From positions 1,240,001-1,304,000 of the forward strand of contig JAGFBZ010000865.1 in the NCBI GenBank assembly GCA_018398805.1: a DNA stretch of 64,000 nt, written 5' to 3'. Under the pieces are notes generated by a model. The model did not search any database, had not been told where the DNA came from, and saw only the letters and a program-made list of their open reading frames with translations. Of the stretch, positions 1 to 11,170 are shown piece after piece (positions within the stretch are counted from its first letter, which is position 1; every line of letters starts with the position of its first letter). The DNA comes from Hirundichthys speculiger (lineage: Eukaryota > Chordata > Actinopteri > Beloniformes > Exocoetidae). The position numbers and the translations under genes were made by a program.

Positions 1-1789
1 CAAAGCTAACTCGTGCGTGCCAAGTGATTTAGCTCATAGACTTGTACCATTTGAAGCAGCTGCGTCCTCTGGTTGAGCAACCTTCGTCCGGGATTATTTC
101 CAGACCCTTCCAACTGGACCACTAATAAATGGGTAGCTGATTTCGCTGGCTGCTTGGCCAACCACTGGGTGACTGATTTGTCGCGGATCCCAGCGGCGCT
201 CTGGTAGCTCTCGTTTCAGCTGTGGCAGGATTCCTTGCAGATGCCATTTTGGTAGTGACATCTAAAATAAGTATGTTTGGACCAATTTGATCAGAATTGG
301 TGGAAGGAAGCATTAACTAGCATCACTTAGCATAAACTAAGCCAAGTTAAAATAGCTAACTTGTAAGGTGGGCATGTTCCAGTTGGTTTCCAGACCTGCT
401 TGTTTCCCCCAGTTTTGGATTAACCACCATTAGGCAGAGTCAGTTCCTACTTTTACAGTGCCATACAGTAAGATGCAAAAAACCTATGGGTGACATCAGA
501 GAGGATTTGTCCAATTCCTTTTATACAGTATGTGGTGCAAACTATGCCATTCTGATTAGAGTTGTAGCTTCATAAATATCTCACACACTTACGATCAGAG
601 TTTTACAGTCCTGGGGCATTCAAGGATCATATACATCACATAATGTGATCTTGTGATGCACAGGCTCAAAAATGTTTCTACACTTGCTAGAATTAAGTAA
701 CACAATTATTTTTAACTTAACAGGAGGTCTGTGCTACCTGTTAGTGTTTATACCTACGGATTTGAGGATGGGGGTCATAGATTTAAATATGTTAGGAATG
801 TCTTTTGAGCCATTTAAAAAAAAAAAAAACACCAGATTTCATGCTCTTCAGTTCAAACATTTGTTCAAGAAACTGCCTCTGCTTTGCCAAGGTCTTGAAG
901 AAAATGCAAATTGTCAATCTCAGCTGCAACAAAAGTGGATTCAGACTCCTTCAAAATCACCAAAGCACAACAATGAACTGAAAGCTGCTGGAATATCGGT
1001 GCCACTGCTGGCAGACAACTGAGTTTTAAATCACCAAGGACTGAAAGGTTGCTAGCAAAGAAAGGCGCTCAAGCCAAAAATCTTCAAGACTGACAAAACT
1101 TTGCAGATGAACTTTTGAACAAGGGGAAAAAAAAAACTTTTGGAGGAAGGTTGCAGAATGGGATGAACAAATGTTTGATTCTGAAGCTGTTTTGCTGTCA
1201 ATGGAACTTGTACACTGCACAAGGTGGGTGGTATAGTGACGGTAGAAATCTTCAGCGTAACTTTGAACCCAGCATGTCTTACAGAAAAATTTGAAAGGCT
1301 TTTTTGAAAAAAAAATCTTTCTCCTGCCATGTGGCACAATTTTTAAAGAAAGCTGTCCCTCTCTACTCTGCGTTTCTTGTGTCCAACAGATTTTATGCTT
1401 AGAGACGGAGACAGTACTTGAAAATTATACTTCAAGTCTATACATCAACAAAGTGTCGATTTTGCTCTTTGTCTTCCTAACCTTAACAAAGTTCTTTCGA
1501 AAAAAAAAAAAACCTCACCAAAGAGATTTACATATTACAATTTGAATTTCAATTTCATTAGAAAGAATATTTAATTTTTCAGAAGCATTGTCTAGCTTTC
1601 ATGGTCTCCTGTCCCTACTATTGTCAGTGTCGTAAAAGCGACTTAAGTGACTTGACCTCCATGCTCATAGGGGACTGCAAAAGTCCATTTGCACAGCTTT
1701 AAGTATTTTGCGATGTGTAAAATATGGACTAAATCCAAAATTTAAAATTCAAATTAAAATAGCTTTAAAACAATAGCAGTTGGGATTAA
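1..1789. other. Non-coding stretch, no gene recognised
   Basis: No conserved coding domain is visible on either strand. A 116-codon open frame at 672-1022 and shorter antisense frames at 1026-1339 are AT-rich, contain A-tracts and resemble no family I know. Short A/T homopolymers occur near 817-830 and 1500-1512. The first 300 bases are more GC-balanced and could be single-copy or old repeat sequence; I cannot assign them. Confidence 0.6.
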
Positions 1790-2178
1790 AGTTTGATTCC
1801 TTCTCTTGATATGTATGTCTGCTGCCCCTCCAGTTCCTCCAACGTCAATGAAGACTTTGTTGCAGGTTGAATGTGATGTAACAGTCCTTTTGGTGGTATT
1901 TTGAGAAATACCATGATAATATGTTCTCTATTTTCTTCTTTTGTTCGATGGCACCTGTGGACATTAATCAGTAGATTTATTTTTGTCACTATTTCACATT
2001 TCTTCCAAAGGTTTGAATAGAGGCAACTGGACTTCTTTTTCTTTGTTGTTGAAGATGTCTCATGTTCCATCCAGAAGGCTTTCCCAGTTCAAACTGACTG
2101 ACTGATCTGAGATGGAAGGTGAAACGTCTTCTAGAACAATGAAAAAGAAGTCCCGTTGCCTTGATTCAAACCTCTGAG
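1790..2178. repeat. Inverted duplication of a dispersed teleost repeat core
   Basis: Two diverged copies of the same roughly 70-base core face each other. The left arm (2004-2072) is read on the minus strand and the right arm (2110-2178) on the plus strand, with a loop of about 37 bases. Read in its own sense each arm has GATGGAA, then a CTTC step, then AAAAAGAAGTCC, GTTGCC and ATTCAAACCT. I recall this core (with the AAACGTCTTC and AAGTCCAGTTGCC words) as common in fish genomes. The minus copy appears to run on to about 1790, including a stretch that reads KVFIDVGGTGGAADIHI on the minus strand, which I associate with the same repeat. The class of the element is not clear; a retroelement tail is possible. 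The arms differ at roughly one base in five, so this is not a recent duplication. Confidence 0.65.
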
Positions 2179-4323
2179 AGTTTTTTAATGACCTGGATGT
2201 CTGGGAGTCTACACCAGCCTATTTTACATTTTGCTGTGAGACTTTGTTACCTCAAACCATCAGCCAGGTAGTTGAAACTTGGACACACACACAGATGGAA
2301 CGTCCAACAGGGCAATGACCACAAACATGCCTTACAATTGCACAAAAAAAAAACAAAAAAAAACAACAACAACAACCTAACATTATCCTTGTGGAAGGGT
2401 CTTCACAGTGTCTTAATCCTTTAAGTCTGCTAGGTAAGCCTTTTACTCTGCTTTGGCTCTTGAACAGACAGATCTATCTATATTATATTAGGAGAATATA
2501 GATAAGACATGTCTGATGACACATATTTGCCAGTCCCCGAGATTTAACTACTTGGCTCTCTCAGTGTTTTCAATTATGTTGCAATTTTTAATAAGAACAG
2601 TTTTATTGACTGCTGCATTGCATTGAGCTATGCCGTGCCATCACGAAAAGCTTGGATGATACCTTAAGGAGTTCTACCATGTGATTGTTGGTGACAAAGG
2701 TGCCATTTATGGTTATAATCATAGTAATTAAGCAATCTCATGATGATGGGATTTTGTGTGTTTGTTTGTGTCTTAGTTCACTTTTCCTGTTTGAGGGAAA
2801 CCTAAAACTCATAAGCTGTGTTTGAAGGGCACATCTGTACACTGTGTGTGTGCGCGCGCCTGCATGCATATGATTGTGTGTGTTTTCATATGTGTTTGTG
2901 GCTGTTTTTGGAGCAGAGGAGAAATCTGCTGACAGGTAATGTGTCAGGAGGGGGACAGTGGTGCTTTTGAGACAGACACAAGAGACGAGTCTCAGAGTGA
3001 AGTAGAGAGAAAGAGGGCCTCTTTCATGTGACTCTGCATTCCACCAAAGCACAGGCAGGGAGAGGCACAAGACGAGACATGCGTCCCCCTCGTCATTCCC
3101 TCTGCCTCTTCCCCCATCGTGCCTGCTCCCCCACCTTCTCCTCTCCATCCAGCTTCCCCTCCACCACTGACCTTAAAATTTATCAAGGAACCCCACGCTG
3201 GAATTCCTTCTCAGCATCTATGTCCTAGAGGGAGAGTCAGACACACACACATATACTCTCTTTCTCACTCACACACACACACTGTCACAAACCAATCTGT
3301 TTTGAATATTGTGGCGCTGTGGAGGGGCCGTCCTAGTTCCTCGCTAAGGAGGCTGGCCTCGAGACACTCACTCACAGAGACACGGACACATGCTTGCACG
3401 CACATTTTCTCGTCACTCTTGTTTCTTTATTGTACCTCCTGTCACTTTGTCCTATTCATTTAACCTTTCATTAGAACCAGCAGACTACCCCGTGTGTGTC
3501 TGCGCAGCTTCAGGAACAATGCCAAAAGAAAGAAAAAAAACCCCACTGTCACAGTTATTAGATTCCTTCAGCTTCCCTTTACCCCGGCAACTCAATATTA
3601 AGAGAGTGAGAGTGAAAGAGTGGAGGCAGGGTGAGGGAGGGAAGGGGAGAGGCAGGGGTGCGTGGTTGACACTGCTGCCCAACTCCTACGGTGAAGGGTC
3701 CTCTTGACTTGTCAAGGACATATGCCACATGTTGATAGTAGACAGATCCTCAACAGATCAGGGAGGGGAACGTGAGGTACAATGGAGACGAGACAGACAG
3801 ACACGGAGAAAGCGAGGACATTATCTTACGCTGTGGTAAGCAGCACCCTGGAGGAGTTAGACTGAAAACACAAACAGTTTGTGGAGGAATTCTGGTTTTA
3901 ATGGGAAGGCAGGAGGGGCAGTTTAGTCCCCGAGGAGGGATAGACCAATGCCCTCTCCTTCCCCCTCCTTTCTTCCTTTTTATCTCCCTCTGTTTCTCCT
4001 CTCCTCCTCTGCTGCTCTCTGACCCTTCTTCCCTGCTTTACACAACAAGGCATTTGAAAAAAATTATGGTTTTATGACTGTTCCCTTAAATGTGAGTATT
4101 AAGTCCTGAACCAGAAATGCTTTGTTCTTTTGCACTTTAAAATGCATTACACGTATTTGATTAAACTGGAACTTTTTGCAACCACTAGGACATTTTCAAA
4201 AGGTGGTGCATTAAAACATTCAGGAATTCATAAAAAGCACTCATGGACTCCATACACTTCAGCAGATCCGCTTAACATTTGGAAGTGCAGCTATGAGACT
4301 GGAGCTATTGAATCCTGGCTGCA
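2179..4323. other. Non-coding stretch with CA and pyrimidine tracts
   Basis: No gene is seen. The stretch holds an A/CAA-rich run (about 2342-2376), alternating TG/CG (2843-2860), an interrupted CA tract (3239-3284), and long pyrimidine-rich runs around 3090-3170 and 3950-4040. Overlapping open frames on both strands at 2738-3707 reflect this low-complexity composition rather than a protein. Confidence 0.6.
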
Positions 4324-4635
4324 GACTTTCTGTTTGGAGTTTGAATGTTCTCCAAATGCCTGTGTGGGTTGTCTCCAGGTACCCCAGCTTCCTCCCACAG
4401 TCCAAAAACATTTTAGGTTACGTTTTAGGTTGATTGATGATTCTAAATTTTCTGTAGGAGTCAGTGTGAGAGCACGGTTGTTTTGTCTTGTTTGTGTCTG
4501 TGTGGTCCTCTGATGGACTGGTGACCTGTCCAGAGTGTACCCCGCCTCTCATCCGGTGACAGATGGGATGTGCTCTAGCCCTCCTGTGACCCTGAACAGG
4601 ACTGATATACAAAATGGATGGATGGACGGATGGAT
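4324..4635 (+). mobile_element. SINE body, 5' truncated (tRNA-derived fish SINE)
   Basis: This aligns by eye with the body and tail of the full-length SINE at 29443-29805. It starts at the TTTCTGTGTGGAGTTTG-like block and continues through CTTCCTCCCACAGTCCAAA, TTCTAAATT, GATGGACTGG and GACCTGTCCAG to an ATGGATGGATGG tail. The tRNA-like head with the A and B boxes is missing or unrecognisable, so this copy has no internal pol III promoter. A short TTTTAGGTT duplication sits near 4412-4430. It is more diverged than the copy at 29.4 kb and therefore probably older. Confidence 0.85.
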
Positions 4636-4890
4636 ATTGATGCATCCAAATGTTTTTGCTGGTGATGTCATTGTCATGGAACTCAGAAGTAACACCAACT
4701 AACCAGTTAATTTTTGTACCTAACCCTAATCAAACTTTTACCTGGCAGCAAGAAATGTAAAATGAAAGCAACAGAAGCGTAACGAAAATACACCCACATG
4801 AGCTCAGACTCTGGTTTCTTGAGTTAAAGTTTTACATCTTATCACTGTGTACAAGCTTTGACATTTTTTGCTGCACTGGGAAAATTTGGA

Positions 4891-5080
<190 letters not shown>

Positions 5081-8000
5081 CACACATGTGGTAACTTCAA
5101 TGATCATATGAGACAAAGTTAGCAATTTCTCTTGTGCTGAGACAAAAATGTTTACGTAATATTTTGTCATGTCTCTCATCTCAAAGCCACTAAATCTCCA
5201 AATTCATTGAGGGAAGAATATTTTTTGATGAATTTCACAAGATAAGTAACCTTTTAAAGTCTTTACTCCAAAAAAACAGCAAAGCATGGTTCCCTCAGGT
5301 TCATTGTAGTACTTTGTTTGTTCAGCTTAAACAGGATGCAAAACCACTGGTGAATCTGTTGTGACCAAAGCTGGAGCTGCCTCGCTGGCTAACATTCTGG
5401 AAAGACCACTGCAGTTCAGTGAAGTAAAGTGTGGTAAAGTTTCAGTTTAGGTGAGTCCAGCCCAGTCAGCAGCAAACAGTGCTGTTCCTCCAGTAATACA
5501 TCAGCTAAAATGCATCAGTGCCTGGGGTGGAAAGCCATGGGTCACTCTGGTGTGGGGGCAGTGAATAGCTCACCTGTCATTGGAGATTGAGCTAGTGCAG
5601 GCACTCACGCACACGCACACACACACGCAAGCACACATAAAAGCTCATGTAAACGCACACAAACACATTTTCCTTACCCAAAAGAAAGAGGGCAGAAATG
5701 TGCAAGTGTCTGAACCCAAACCATCAGGAAGCAGCCTTGATGAGCCTCATCTCTCACTTTTGTCACCCCATTGCACCGATACCTCCCATCTCTCCCCCCC
5801 TCTGAGGCTACCACTCACTCTGTGTGACTATTTATTTCTTCATCTTCATTTCACTACTTACTTAAAGCAGCGACCAGCATTCCGTCTTCCTCCTCTGTTC
5901 TCTCTGTCTTCCTTTCCCGCACCCTCTTCCTGTGCCTTAAGGCTGTCGATCCACCTGTCTGCCCCACATCTTTCTGTGATTGGACTCTCTCTGTTCTCTC
6001 CCAAGGCTGTAATTGATGGTGGTGTTATTGTGTCCAGTGTTGTAGCTCTGAAGTGCCTTCCTCAAGTCCGCCACTCCACCAACATTTTGTGAATGCCACT
6101 AAAAAAAAAAAAAAAAAATTGTCTTCTTCCTAAATGTGAAGACTTTAGTTGTTTAGCTGTTTAAGCATTAAAGTGTACCTGCTTTGATTGCAAACTATTC
6201 TTCAAATGTCAAAACATTTCTGCTTGAACTCTATTTTGTCATTTTTGAATAAGGGACTCTATTTCCATAGAAATACGTGTTCCTTCTCGAGTGAAATGTT
6301 TGCCCTTGACTACAACAGACATGAACACAGTGGCTTTGATTTTATTCAGTGTTTGGTAGCCTTTTTTTTTTCTTATTTTGGTTGAATTTTAGACTGTTTT
6401 TCAAAGCAACTTATGATTTTTTTTGTAATTAATATCCAAAAGAAAGGAAGAAAAAAAAACCCCCTTTTCAGTTCAAAAGTATTTTTTTCAATTTTCAATA
6501 TTTTTTTGTCTGTTAAGTAAATCAAGGTCCTCTTACCTAAAATCATTTGTACACCGCTGTACACCACCTCATATTTTATCTAAGCCATCTTTATGTTACA
6601 GTTCTTGAAAGAATTGCAAGGCGAGGTCAGTCCCTGCATTAGCAGTTTTTCTATTTGATTTTGTGATGTGTTAATTTATATTTGCCCTCTCTGGTCTTCC
6701 TTTCCCTCTTTCTGTCTCTTTTTTTGTCCCTGCCTATATCTCTCTCTTCCTCTCTTTTCCTCTCTCTCTGCTCCAGTCCCTCCCCAGCATGGACCTTGTA
6801 TTTATTACCCTCTAAGTAATCACTTTGCTTTCTCTTTTGATAGACTGTTATTGCTCTAACTAGCTGAGGTCCCTATAGGTATTTGGAAGCTTTCCAGTTT
6901 TATTAGACAAAGGCCTCATTATTCAAGGCCAGCATTAAGACTACCATTAGGTCCATTTGCCCCCTAGTCACATGTATCCAGTTGCAGCCAATTCATATTA
7001 TAGCCCCTGCATACTTAGTATTTACAAGACAAACATACTCATTCCCTCTTGACGAAGTTAAACATAGAAAATATTGAGAGAACATCCTTTTCTCTTTGAA
7101 AAGCAACAATAAGTTGTCTTGGCATGTCTCCATCATTTTTTTTCTTTTGGTGTTGACTATGTAGTCATTGTCACTGTCTAGTAACAGTCATAAAATAATT
7201 CAAACTAGAATGTGACATCTTCACAATTAAAAATATCATATATGGTATAATTGATCATGACATTGAAGGTATTGTGCATATTTTCCAGTTTTCTTTTAAA
7301 GGCTACGTGTAAGCTATGTGTAAGATTACGATGTCCATCCAAGGCATTTTCCTTTACATTCGATGGGACACCACTTTCTAAATAGAAGCTTACATGCAAG
7401 AGTAATGCTCACTAATCAAATGTGTTCAGAGAAACCATTTGGAGAAATAACAGCTGGAGGTAAGCAACAAACTTTTACAATATATGTTGTTCTGAGGAGG
7501 ATTTCCATTAATGGTAGTTTGGGTTGAAACCTAGGAGGCAGGGACTGTAATCGGGCCCACTTCCTCTTTGGTCCTTTCAGACATTGAATCACTGTTACAG
7601 TGAAAGGATCCTGGTTGGATCCACAGGTCTTTGGTTGTGACACCTCTATTCTTCAACAATTTTGATCACAATGTAGTTATTATAGAACAGTTTCAACACT
7701 GTTTGGTGAGAAAAACAACTTAGAACAACAAAACCAACATGGGATGGTTGCTGTATTTCTGTTTTTACATGGCAATGGTGACGATGAATGAAATAAGAGG
7801 ACTCAAAAGCAACACTGTGTCTACAGAACCACCACGGATCCAACATCATGCCCCACCCAGGAGCTTTTCGGGGCTGCGCATAAGTAACTAATCTCTGGCA
7901 AGGACTTGTGTTTATCCCACAGAAGGTTCCAAAACCTACTGTGGGGCAGTTCCTGGCAATGGAGATATATGCCAAAGCTCGAGACCCTGCAAAACTACTC

Positions 8001-8354
8001 CTAACCTCCTCGAACGTAAACCAGTCCATCGTCTTTTTGTTTCAAGCTCTTGTCACTGAAGTGCAGAAAAATCTTAAACTTCTTATAAAAAATGAAATCA
8101 TTGTCAAATGGTTATTGATCATGGAGTTTCCACCTCCACTTAGGGTGCGCTAGCCTTTTTGCTCTTGAATGTTTAATTACGTAAAACCAACGCTAACTCA
8201 CACTTGATGTTTATCGAAGTGTGTGTACTCATATGCACATAGCTTCATGTGAGATTAGATAACAGCTAATTGGATTTAGAGACACAACTTGAAAAATGAG
8301 GTTTGCCTAAAAAATGTTTTAGTTAATACAAGCATCTAGTTTCCCTTTCAAGTG
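5081..8354. other. Non-coding stretch, no gene recognised
   Basis: The longest frame (170 codons at 5580-6092) starts inside a CA/CG tract (5604-5640) and then crosses pyrimidine-rich DNA, with no domain visible. A-tract at 6101-6118; T/CT-rich runs at 6360-6500 and 6690-6780. Opposed frames at 7646-8153 (127 codons minus, 81 codons plus) lie in compositionally ordinary sequence but resemble nothing I know. Confidence 0.6.
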
Positions 8355-8515
8355 TCACCATAGCCGGTCTTTGTGTTGTGCATATTGACATAAGTTTTAT
8401 GTCCGATGCCCTTCCTGACACAACCTTTCCCATTCATCTGGGCTTGGGGCCAGCACTATGGGGCAGTGGGGGCAATGTGTGGTTTAGTAGCCTGCCCAGG
8501 GATGCGCTATAGGCA
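8355..8515 (+). repeat. Dispersed fish repeat fragment (GATGCCCTTCCTGAC family)
   Basis: The core GATGCCCTTCCTGACACAAC, followed by CCCATTCATCTGGGCTTGGG and CAGCACTATG, is shared with 34793-34900. The upstream part (CGGTCTTTGTGTTGTGCATATTGACATA, 8364-8391) also matches what I recall of this widely dispersed teleost repeat, often SINE-associated. No A/B box or target duplication was found here, so the class is inferred. Confidence 0.65.
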
Positions 8516-10374
8516 TCTCACTTAAAATATCAATTAATGATATTATTAATTAAAACATTGTAAAACACGGCTGTGACAGCATAATACACTGTGATGAAGT
8601 GAACTGGAGTGGTGTTCAAGTTCAACTTTGGCACTACTGTTTTACTCTTACAACTTTTTTTGTACTTCCTTTGACCTATTCATGTTCTACTTCTCTTATG
8701 GACTTAAAGTACTGGTTAAGGTTAGGAAAAGATTATAGTTACACAATAAAACTGACTTTTTAGCAGGAAGATTTCCCCACATTTAGTTTGTCCAAAAATT
8801 TACATGGCTTTTGAAAATGCCAAATAAAATAGCGAAAGAAAAGAAGTTCTTCAGGCTGTCAGATTATCAGGTGATGACTAATTTCAGTGAAAACATTTGT
8901 GTTTTTCAGAAAACACTTTTTAACATTTGTTCTTCTATTGTTCACCCAAATTGACCACTGTGACCTCTTCTTTAGACTGCCCAAACACTCCCCACCGGCG
9001 TGAAATTTTAAGATGCCCCAGTTCTGATTCCTTCCATTTCTTTGTTGCAGCTTTTTAATTTCTTTTAGCCATCTGTGTGTCCAATATGATGCTCATCCTT
9101 CCTAATCGATGGCCCCTTATTGGCTTTCTGCGTTTGGTCAAATATCTCATCGCTTTCTCACCCCCAGGGCAACAGGATCCAAACTAATAAGAAATCTCCT
9201 CAGTCTCTCGGGGTGGGTCCGCAGATGAAAAAATATTAGTGCAGAGATAGTTTGTATCTGTGACCAAAATCAGATTTTCAACAAGTTTGTTAAGTTGAAA
9301 CTAAAGCCTTTGATAAAGAACTTGACACGCTGACTAATCTGAAAGACAATGTGAGCCCGACTGTACACTCAACGGGATCAGTTTGAAATTGTCTTTTCTT
9401 TTTAGTTTTATCTCTTTTCCTCTCGTTTTAAGTTTTCAACAACCAGACACTGAGATTTTTCTCAAATGTACTGTGATTTTCTTGCGTGAAAAGTGTGAAT
9501 GTGCACACGAACCCAACTTTTACTCTTCTTTGTGAATACTCAATTTGAATAAGAATCAAAACTGTTGTCGTTTTCCTGAATTCAAAGGAATATTTTTATA
9601 GTCTTAATACAGCAGTGCAAGGTCTGCCATTAACCTTTTTAATGCTTTTAATTTCCAATTCACAGCAATGCCCCCATTTTATTCTTGACAATAGAGGAGT
9701 TCTATATTTTACACCCAGAGTGAATCAGGAGCGAAGCTTTCAAGGGCTCTTGAAAACTAAAACGATCAAAGTGAGTAATTTAAATGCTTTTCAGGCTCTT
9801 AGGCAAAAGCAATGTGTGGAGACTTTATTTAGTCATGCATATTCGTGCAGCTGAAAACCAACTGGTATGCCTTATAATAGTCTCAATGCTTAACTGTAGC
9901 TTTCAGCTAGTATTCAGGTTAGATTCAGACACCTGAAGCACTTGTTTAGATTTAAGGAAATAACTGCACATCATGGCTGGCCTTTGAATAGACCTTTCAA
10001 TAATGTTTACCTCATGTTCTAAATGTTTTTTTTTTTTTTTTTTGTTTACTAAGTGACAAGTCCTGCTCCAACACCCAACTTCACTTTGTTGCAAACATGA
10101 AAGCAACTGCTAAGTGAAATATGTTTATTTCATGGCCTTACTGGATGTTGTGCAAAAACGCATACAATTCATGACAATTCATCCAAGACTGGATGTTTTG
10201 GAATTAAAATAGAAAAATGACATATATTTCTCTTTGCAGCTCTTTTAATAAAATTATCATACAATGAATCAACACATTTTATATATAGCCCTGGATAACA
10301 TATGTCATAGGACACAATATCATCATTTATTAAGAATCTAAGTCAAAATACTGAAACATTGTGTGGAAAACACT
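8516..10374. other. Non-coding stretch, possible conserved segment
   Basis: No gene is seen. 8940-9230 is more balanced in composition than its AT-rich surroundings and contains CCTAATCGATGG and TTATTGGCTTTCT, so it could be a conserved non-coding element; this is a guess without alignment. A T-tract lies at 10026-10043. The 79-codon frame at 9615-9854 has no recognisable similarity. Confidence 0.5.
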
Positions 10375-11170
10375 CTTTGATTGCTTGTAGAATGACCTTT
10401 AACTGCAATAAGTTGCAGTAATTGTTTGATGTTTTCTGTCTCCTAATGTTGTGGAGGAATTTTGGCCCACTCAGCATTGATTCAATACGTTGAAAGTTGA
10501 GAGCTTTTTTTAATGCACGGCTCTCATATAGTCCAATCGCAGCAGTTCAGTTGGGTTGATGTCTCGACAATTTTGACCAAACTTTAGCTATTGAACAGAT
10601 GACAACACATTTTATTCCTGAATACATTAATATACAGACTACTGGGTTGTGTCTGATGCTCTGGTTTCCTGTCATCTAGACCAGCCCAAATTATAACCCT
10701 TCCACCACCGTGCTAAATAGTTGGTATTAGGTGTTTGTGGTGATATGCTCTGTTTGTTTTTGCCAAACATGTCCACTTTGGTCTTATCTGTTTAAATTAC
10801 ATTGTTCCAGAAGTCCTGTGGTGTGTTTAGCTACAACCAAAAAAGCATAACTCCTGCTTTAATGGTTTTTCTTTTTTCTTTTTCTGACTGTAAACTTATG
10901 AAGTTTAGCATTCAGTGCTCCCCAAGCCTTCTAGAGCCTGACATGTAGCTCTCTGCTGAGAAGATTGGCAACTCTCTTGAATGTTTTGAACTTGTGAATA
11001 ATCTCTCATTGTAGAATGATGAACACCAACTTGTTTGGAAATGTCCTTTTGGTTCGTCCTAGATTCATGAGTAGCAATGATATGTAGAAGTTTACCTTTG
11101 TGCATTATATACACAAAATGTCTGGTGCAGAAAAAAACAAGCACATAAACAGTGACCTCCACCCGTTGAC
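10375..11170 (-). mobile_element. Tc1/mariner-type transposon remnant, antisense
   Basis: Read on the minus strand, three blocks in the right order match Tc1-like transposases. An N-terminal helix-turn-helix segment (about 11085-10960) reads KDISKQVGVHHSTMRDY, followed after a frameshift by FKRVANL. The first catalytic-aspartate block (about 10800-10766) reads TDKTKVDMFG and is preceded by FWNNVI and a stop. A C-terminal EWAKIPPQH-like block lies at about 10475-10445. The block expected between (the DNDPKHTS region with the second aspartate) is absent, and the SPDLNP-like segment near 10560 is garbled. Frameshifts and stops rule out a functional transposase. I could not place the terminal inverted repeats, so the ends are approximate. 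Confidence 0.8.

Noticed and set aside
5580..6092. 170-codon frame, longest in the window
   Set aside because: Begins in a CA/CG tract, continues through pyrimidine-rich DNA, no domain, low-complexity composition.
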